A stretch of DNA of 11,116 nucleotides from Eubacteriales bacterium (GTDB lineage: Bacteria; Bacillota; Clostridia; Peptostreptococcales; Anaerovoracaceae): the NCBI GenBank assembly GCA_028692535.1, contig JAQUXD010000052.1:1-11116 (forward strand). Reading direction: 5' to 3'. The notes below the pieces were generated by a model. That model saw only the letters and a program-made list of their open reading frames with translations, searched no databases and was not told where the DNA came from. The number at the start of each line of letters is the position of its first letter. Positions within the stretch are counted from its first letter, which is position 1. The translations under genes and the position numbers were made by a program. Below, one piece after another: positions 6,816-11,116 of this stretch.

Positions 6816-8114
6816 TTGGGCATTCTTATTTTACTGGTTTTATTGGCATTGGAGACAGGCTTTCTGGCCTGGTCGGCCACATCAAAAGAGGCACACAGCA
6901 AAGAAAAAAGCGTAGTCCGGATCATCCTGGCAGGATTGTTCGGACTACTTCTGTTTACGGGCGTACTGGAGTGGAGCTTCCGCTATGGGCCGCTTGCACT
7001 CCTGTTGGGGATCCAGTCCATTGCCGGCGCGATCGTGCTGCTTCGAAAAAAGCAGGATCTACTCATTCCAAAGAAAAGCACTCTTGGTTATGTATTCCGT
7101 GTCCTTCTGATCGTTCTGGCGTTGCTCCCGGCTGTTCTTTTTCCACAATATGAGCAGCCGAAAACGACCGGCGATTATTCGGTACAGACCGCAAAATACA
7201 CTTGGACGGATCCCGACCGGAAGGATGCGTTTTCCGAAACCGGTGAAGTCAGATCCCTGACTGTGGAATTCTGGTTTCCACAGGATGGAGCTGCGACCTA
7301 TCCCCTCGTTGTGTTTTCCCACGGCGCGTTCGGCTTTAGCGGAAGCAATTATTCCACCTTTGCGGAGCTTGCCTCCAACGGCTATGTCGTTGCCAGCATC
7401 GGACATACCCATCATGCATTCTATACGATGAGCACCGATGGGAAACTCACCATCGCAGACAGCGATTTTATCGCAAAAGCAGGTGAGATCAACGAAGCTG
7501 TCGGTCCGGAAAGCAAAGAAGTGGTATACAACACCACGCGAGAATGGATGACACTTCGAACAGACGACATCGCCTTTACGATCGATACGATCCTGACAGC
7601 ATCCGGCAGCGACGGAGCCGAACTGCCCCTTTCACTCATTGACAGAGAAAAAATCGGCCTGATGGGACACTCCCTGGGCGGCGCAGCCTCTGCGCAAACC
7701 GGCAGAGAGCGCAACGATATCGATGCTGTCATCGTACTGGACGGAACCATGCTGGGAGAAGAGATGTCCCTTGAAAATAACGCGGTCATTCTCAATGAGA
7801 TTCCATATCCGGTCCCGCTGTTGAACGTTTATGCCGAGGACCATTATGCTGCAGCGATCGAAGCCGAGGGAGACGTTTACGATAATTTTTACGCATCCCG
7901 GAATGCACTCTGTTCTTATGAAACAGTCTTTCTGGGCGCCGGCCATTTGAATTTTACGGATCTTCCGCTCTTTTCACCGGCGCTGGCCCGCATGCTCGGT
8001 GTGGGAACGATCGATGAACGGTACTGCATCGAAACGACGAACCAGATCGTTCTGGAGTTTTTCGACAGTTTTTTGAAAGATACCACTGCGTTCGTCATTA
8101 AATCTGAATACTGA
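6816..8114 (+). CDS. Membrane-anchored PAF-acetylhydrolase-like serine hydrolase
   Basis: This 432-residue protein has about four hydrophobic segments at the N-terminus (2-20, 33-50, 58-76, 91-110), then an alpha/beta hydrolase domain from about 145, presumably outside the cell. The hydrolase part resembles the platelet-activating-factor acetylhydrolase family, which cleaves short or oxidised acyl esters. An oxyanion-type motif FSHGAFGF lies at 167-174. The nucleophile elbow GHSLGG (284-289) gives Ser286, and the likely triad is completed by Asp309 (VIVLDG) and His377 (GAGHLNF), with spacing as in that family. The start is TTG at 6816, eight bases after GGAGG; the next ATG lies far inside. 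It follows the HTH gene by 81 bases with no clear promoter of its own, so it is probably co-transcribed. The substrate is unknown: an ester, lipid or other acyl compound. Confidence 0.87.
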   Translation: MGILILLVLLALETGFLAWSATSKEAHSKEKSVVRIILAGLFGLLLFTGVLEWSFRYGPLALLLGIQSIAGAIVLLRKKQDLLIPKKSTLGYVFRVLLIVLALLPAVLFPQYEQPKTTGDYSVQTAKYTWTDPDRKDAFSETGEVRSLTVEFWFPQDGAATYPLVVFSHGAFGFSGSNYSTFAELASNGYVVASIGHTHHAFYTMSTDGKLTIADSDFIAKAGEINEAVGPESKEVVYNTTREWMTLRTDDIAFTIDTILTASGSDGAELPLSLIDREKIGLMGHSLGGAASAQTGRERNDIDAVIVLDGTMLGEEMSLENNAVILNEIPYPVPLLNVYAEDHYAAAIEAEGDVYDNFYASRNALCSYETVFLGAGHLNFTDLPLFSPALARMLGVGTIDERYCIETTNQIVLEFFDSFLKDTTAFVIKSEY

Positions 8115-8169
8115 CGAGGCGATCCACAGCAAATTGGTTTATTTCCTCCATTTTCAATGTGTTTTACTA

Positions 8170-8175
8170 TATAAT
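8170..8175 (+). promoter_or_regulatory. Possible -10 box for the SLH protein gene
   Basis: A perfect TATAAT occurs in an AT-rich stretch 38 bases before the SLH gene start. No good -35 box is seen 16-18 bases upstream, so the promoter is tentative. The 99 bases between the hydrolase and SLH genes also lack a clear hairpin terminator, so read-through from upstream is possible. Confidence 0.4.
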
Positions 8176-8213
8176 TGAAATATACGTTGGATTCTATTGT
8201 AAAGGAGGTCATA

Positions 8214-9737
8214 ATGAATCGCAAAAGAAATCTGTCCGTTTTACTTACTCTTTGTATTATTCTGGTGTCCGCAACAGCAGGATTTGCTGCAGATTTTACC
8301 GATATTTCTGATAACCCCTATAAAGACTCCATAACGAATATGTCCGAGCTGGGAATCCTTGAAGGCGTCGGAGGCAACCGTTTTGCGCCGGAGAATGAAC
8401 TAAACCGAGCCGCCGCTGCCAAAGTAGCCGCATTTCTGCTGGGATACACAGAAACGGAGGCCGAAGAAGCTGCAGGCTGGGTCCCCTTGTTCGGAGATGT
8501 GCAGGGAACCAGCCATCAATGGGCGTTGGGCTGGATCAACCTGATGGCCAAAGACGGTATATTGTTAGGTGTAGGGGATCATGCCTATGCACCGGGGGCG
8601 CCGCTTCAAATGGCGCACTGGTTAACGATCCTGCTGCGGATCACCAAGCACGAAACGCCGGGGATGGCCTGGCCCGATGATTACAACGACAAAGCAGAAG
8701 AATTGGAGCTGACTGCCGGTCTGCCCTATGTGGCAGCCAAAACGATGAATCGAGGCGAAATGGCAAAAATGTCCACAACGGCAATCTACGATGTGGCGCG
8801 GCCCGACGGTAAGCTGATTATCGATATCGTGGACTTCAAACCCGCAGATCCGGAACCGCCCGCATCGGAGGAGCCTTCCTCTTATAACGATGGGAAATTA
8901 AAACTGACGGCAGACCGCACCTATGTCAACAACGGAGGCGGACAAGTGATCCGGCTCACAGCGACAGCTACCTACGGGACGAACAACCTGCCCGCCGTCG
9001 GAGCACAAATACAGTTCTTTGCTGATGTGGAAGGCAACCCGAGAATCGGACAGCTTTCCGATCAGGAAGTGATTGCCAATGCGCAGGGGATCGCATCTAC
9101 CACCTATGCGACACTGGCCCAGGACAACAATAAGCAAATCTCCTTCCTGGCCAACATGGCTACCGACGGAGACTGGATCGAAGAACGTCTCTCTGTACTG
9201 TCTTCTGACAGCGCTGCATCGATAAGCGGCCGAGTGGTCAATCCCTTCACCGGCACATCCCCGACAAATGCGGAAGGAGGAATTTCCGCGGGATCCAATT
9301 ATATAGCGGTCAATATTTCTTCGGACGGATCCTATGCCGCGGCAGTTCCACAAGGCAACTATCACGTTCATTTCAACTTCAATGTTGCGGGCAGCGTTCC
9401 CCACAGCGGTGATTTTACGGGATCTCATTTCAACCTAAAAAGCAACGGCGATATGCGACTCAGTATCCAAAAGAACTTCACGGCGGGAAGCACCTATACA
9501 CTCGCATCTGAAATGGGCATCCTTACGGGGATTCCCGGGCGAATCGGCGCAAATGCCGACCTCTACCCCACCGTCATGGGAACAAACGACACCGTCATCG
9601 CCCGAACCAACAGCGAAGGCCGCTTTATGACCGCACTTCCACCGGGTCTCTATGTGTTATATAACGGGACAGGCGCAGCACTGAAATCCAACATTATTGT
9701 CGAAAAAGGGAAAGTGACTGAGTTGGGCGCGTTCTAA
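8214..9737 (+). CDS. Secreted SLH-domain protein with Ig-like and beta-rich modules
   Basis: This 507-residue exported protein starts at the ATG at 8214, after AAAGGAGG. A signal peptide is clear: basic MNRKR, a hydrophobic core (8-20) and a likely cut after Ala25 (AGFA). Three S-layer-homology repeats follow at about 27-75, 93-143 and 155-195. These normally hold proteins to secondary cell-wall polymers, but the usual TRAE motif is poor in all three (LNRAAAAK, LQMAHWLT, MNRGEMAK). A proline/glutamate-rich linker (209-221) leads to a bacterial Ig-like domain of the Big_1 kind (about 228-330). Two short beta-rich segments with carboxypeptidase-regulatory-like or prealbumin-like character follow: ISGRVVNPFTG to GNYHVHF and LTGIPGRIG to GLYVLYNG. 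There is no catalytic motif or sortase signal. It is probably a structural or adhesive surface protein. It ends at a strong terminator. Confidence 0.9.
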   Translation: MNRKRNLSVLLTLCIILVSATAGFAADFTDISDNPYKDSITNMSELGILEGVGGNRFAPENELNRAAAAKVAAFLLGYTETEAEEAAGWVPLFGDVQGTSHQWALGWINLMAKDGILLGVGDHAYAPGAPLQMAHWLTILLRITKHETPGMAWPDDYNDKAEELELTAGLPYVAAKTMNRGEMAKMSTTAIYDVARPDGKLIIDIVDFKPADPEPPASEEPSSYNDGKLKLTADRTYVNNGGGQVIRLTATATYGTNNLPAVGAQIQFFADVEGNPRIGQLSDQEVIANAQGIASTTYATLAQDNNKQISFLANMATDGDWIEERLSVLSSDSAASISGRVVNPFTGTSPTNAEGGISAGSNYIAVNISSDGSYAAAVPQGNYHVHFNFNVAGSVPHSGDFTGSHFNLKSNGDMRLSIQKNFTAGSTYTLASEMGILTGIPGRIGANADLYPTVMGTNDTVIARTNSEGRFMTALPPGLYVLYNGTGAALKSNIIVEKGKVTELGAF

Positions 9738-9743
9738 ACGCGC
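9727..9743 (+). repeat. Hairpin spanning the SLH gene stop codon
   Basis: GCGCGTT (9727-9733) and AACGCGC (9737-9743) form a perfect 7-base stem with a 3-base loop that includes the start of the TAA stop. No T-run follows, so it is not a usual terminator. It may protect the mRNA end or assist the terminator 40 bases downstream. Confidence 0.5.
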
Positions 9744-9781
9744 GTTGAGAAGCAAATCGATTGTTTCTGAACATCTGTAAG

Positions 9782-9815
9782 CCCGAGGATCGAATCGGTC
9801 CTCGGGTTTTGTTTG
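9782..9815 (+). terminator. Rho-independent terminator after the SLH gene
   Basis: CCCGAGGA (9782-9789) pairs perfectly with TCCTCGGG (9799-9806) around a 9-base loop, followed directly by TTTTGTTTG. It lies 44 bases after the SLH stop codon and isolates that gene from the next unit. Confidence 0.9.
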
Positions 9816-9827
9816 TAAAAGATATTC

Positions 9828-9856
9828 TTGACAACAACCGTTCAAGCATGTACTAT
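9828..9856 (+). promoter_or_regulatory. Promoter of the unknown-protein/GIY-YIG-like pair
   Basis: A perfect TTGACA (9828-9833) and TACTAT (9851-9856, four of six matches to TATAAT) are 17 bases apart. The expected start near 9863 leaves a leader of about 55 bases before the ATG at 9919. It comes just after the SLH terminator, so this is a separate transcription unit. Confidence 0.7.
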
Positions 9857-9861
9857 GTTAG

Positions 9862-9876
9862 TAATTTAGTAAATTA
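9862..9876 (+). promoter_or_regulatory. Operator-like palindrome TAATTTA-G-TAAATTA
   Basis: Two perfect 7-base arms surround a single central G, starting 6 bases after the -10 box and covering the expected transcription start. The position suggests a repressor site. The regulator is unknown and none is encoded in this unit. The sequence is very AT-rich, so chance is possible. Confidence 0.5.
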
Positions 9877-9918
9877 TATACGTAGTGCGCGTTTATTTAT
9901 ACTCAGAAGGAGAATGTC

Positions 9919-10398
9919 ATGAAAATACCAACAACACTCAAACATAAGCCGGTGATCGTCGCCGATCACTACGAAAACATCGACGGTCGCTTCGCCTACA
10001 ACACCGATGCAAAAGGGCTTTCTCTGGGATTGGCCCAGTGGAACGACCGGGGCAAAGTAGATATTTCCGCAAAGGTATGGCGCTACACGGGTGAGAAATG
10101 GTCGAGACAGTCCGAAGAATTGCCGCTCCACAGGATCCTGGATCTGGCGATCTTCATCTGCAGCGCCCAGAAACATTTCCGCGAAGCTTATCGCTTCCCG
10201 GATCTCTACGATCCCGAAAATCCCCTTCTCGAACGTGTGGGACTCCAGGGAGACGCCATGACCGTGTCGGTCTGTACCGACAACGAAAAGATCGGCGAAG
10301 ACATTCGGCTGGTCCGAGACGCACTGTCCAAGGACGATGAACTGCTGAGCGAGCGGTTTGCGGTTCTTGCCAAATCATTGAGGGAATTAGGTTATTAA
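9919..10398 (+). CDS. Conserved protein of unknown function (possibly DUF6530)
   Basis: This is a 159-residue soluble protein with no signal peptide and no membrane helix. The ATG at 9919 has AAGGAG six bases upstream. From memory its N-terminus (PTTLKHKPVIVADHYENIDG and DAKGLSLGLAQWNDRG) resembles a conserved bacterial family listed as DUF6530, but this could not be checked. The middle (LPLHRILDLAIFICSAQKHF) looks like an amphipathic helix; the C-terminal third (121-159) is helical, charged and probably exposed. No catalytic motif can be named. It is the first gene of a two-gene unit with its own promoter and a palindrome at the transcription start; the next gene begins 26 bases downstream. 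No function is assigned. Confidence 0.85.
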   Translation: MKIPTTLKHKPVIVADHYENIDGRFAYNTDAKGLSLGLAQWNDRGKVDISAKVWRYTGEKWSRQSEELPLHRILDLAIFICSAQKHFREAYRFPDLYDPENPLLERVGLQGDAMTVSVCTDNEKIGEDIRLVRDALSKDDELLSERFAVLAKSLRELGY

Positions 10399-10424
10399 AG
10401 AAAGAGCAGAAGGTACAAAGTACA

Positions 10425-10778
10425 ATGAGTAAGATCGATGGAACACGCAGAAAAGAGCTGGTTGCAGAATACAAGCAGCAAACAAACACAGGCGGTGTAT
10501 ACCGCATATTCAATCAAGAGACGGGGAAAAGTCTGATCAAAGGCGATATCAACCTGGAGGCAGTTGAAAACCGCCTCCGGTTCTCGCAAAAGATCAACAC
10601 GCCTTTTACCATCGCGCTGCAACAGGATTGGATCCGGTATGGCGGAGATGTTTTTTCCATAGAGATTTTGGAGGAAACAAAACAAGGCGCCGAAGAAAGT
10701 CTCGGCGCCTTCAAAGATCGGCTGAAACGGATGGCAGAGCTGTGGAAGGAAAAATATCCGCCGCAGCAACTTTACTAA
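10425..10778 (+). CDS. Degenerate GIY-YIG nuclease-like small protein
   Basis: This 117-residue protein resembles the small GIY-YIG proteins found in many Firmicutes. The first motif is present as GGVYRI (23-28), followed by a strand and turn with QETGK. The second, YIG, is replaced by LIKG (37-40), so the Tyr usual in active nucleases is missing. The helix ENRLRF (48-53) sits where the catalytic arginine would be (Arg50 is a candidate), and LQQDWIRYGGDVFSIEILEE (65-84) matches the conserved second half, with Glu80 as the usual metal-binding position. Nuclease activity is therefore doubtful; it may bind nucleic acid or protein instead. The start at 10425 has AGAAGG eleven bases upstream, a weaker site than its neighbours. 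It is 26 bases from the preceding gene and stops 2 bases before the convergent permease gene ends. Confidence 0.75.
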   Translation: MSKIDGTRRKELVAEYKQQTNTGGVYRIFNQETGKSLIKGDINLEAVENRLRFSQKINTPFTIALQQDWIRYGGDVFSIEILEETKQGAEESLGAFKDRLKRMAELWKEKYPPQQLY

Positions 10779-10780
10779 AA

Positions 10781-11116
10781 TTATTCGTAACGCAAGGCTT
10801 CGATGGGATCGAGCCTTGCTGCTTTTCTTGCAGGGTACAGGCCGAAAAACATACCGACCACCGCGGAAAAGCCTACAGCGAGCAGGATCATCATGGGGTC
10901 GATGATCAGCGCCACGCCGGCGATGTCCATGCCGATGGCGGCGATCCCGATGCCCAGCAGCGTCCCGATCATGCCGCCGATGGCGGCCAGGATCATGGAT
11001 TCGATCAGGAATTGGGTCAGGATATCCTTTGTCCGGGCGCCCAGGGATTTTCGGATCCCGATCTCCCGGGTCCGCTCCGTTACGGAAACCAGCATGATGT
11101 TCATGATGCCGATCCC
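10781..11116 (-). CDS. MacB/FtsX-type ABC transporter permease, C-terminal part (5' partial)
   Basis: The last 111 residues of an ABC permease of the MacB/YknZ type are visible; the frame is open at the window edge and continues outside. The visible part starts GIGIMNIMLVSVTERTREIG, the family signature at the second membrane helix and following loop, with IRKSLGA next. Two more hydrophobic segments (about 37-60 and 68-92 of the visible part) lead to the typical end YPARKAARLDPIEALRYE. These proteins work with an ATPase and often a periplasmic or extracytoplasmic adaptor to export lipids, peptides or antibiotics, or to transmit mechanical signals to cell-wall enzymes. The partner genes are not in view. 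Confidence 0.95.
   Translation of the reverse strand, partial: GIGIMNIMLVSVTERTREIGIRKSLGARTKDILTQFLIESMILAAIGGMIGTLLGIGIAAIGMDIAGVALIIDPMMILLAVGFSAVVGMFFGLYPARKAARLDPIEALRYE
10792..10829 (+). terminator. Hairpin inside the permease 3' end, possible terminator of the GIY-YIG-like unit
   Basis: GCAAGGCTTCGAT (10792-10804) pairs with ATCGAGCCTTGC (10808-10819) around a GGG loop, with a single bulged T, and TGCTTTTCTT follows on the plus strand. It lies 14 bases after the GIY-YIG-like stop. It also encodes the conserved ARLDPIEAL end of the convergent permease. The T-run is interrupted, so termination is likely but not certain. Confidence 0.55.

Overview
The window looks like chromosome from a Gram-positive Firmicute, probably a Clostridia-type anaerobe. 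The reasons are strong AGGAGG-like ribosome binding sites before nearly every gene, two TTG starts, consensus TTGACA/TATAAT promoters, compact operons, a two-gene heterodimeric ABC exporter, an S-layer-homology (SLH) secreted protein and a Firmicutes-style GGDEF protein. The species cannot be named from the sequence. No tRNA, rRNA, CRISPR array, insertion sequence or phage gene was seen, and no gene-free stretch exceeds 300 bases.

Layout. (1) 1-3564, plus strand: two overlapping genes for the halves of a heterodimeric ABC exporter; the first is cut by the window edge. Motif changes show one degenerate and one catalytic ATP site. (2) 3533-5242, minus strand: a PAS-GGDEF diguanylate cyclase followed 6 bases later by a ZIP-family metal transporter; the ZIP gene converges on the second exporter gene and overlaps it by 32 bases. 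(3) 5312-6074, minus strand: an Asp/Glu racemase-superfamily enzyme with its own promoter and a Rho-independent terminator. (4) 6221-8114, plus strand: a consensus promoter carrying a perfect inverted repeat, a small helix-turn-helix regulator, and a membrane-anchored PAF-acetylhydrolase-like serine hydrolase. An inverted repeat overlaps the ribosome binding site of the hydrolase. (5) 8214-9815, plus strand: a secreted protein with divergent SLH repeats, an Ig-like domain and two small beta-rich modules, ending at a strong terminator. (6) 9828-10778, plus strand: a promoter with a palindrome at the expected transcription start, then a conserved protein of unknown function and a degenerate GIY-YIG-like protein. 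(7) 10781-11116, minus strand: the C-terminal end of a MacB/FtsX-type ABC permease, cut by the window edge.

Most of the window is ordinary housekeeping and envelope biology. No complete new system is evident. The parts most worth a second look are the regulated HTH/hydrolase unit, the unknown protein plus GIY-YIG-like pair with its operator-like palindrome, and the coupled diguanylate cyclase/ZIP operon.
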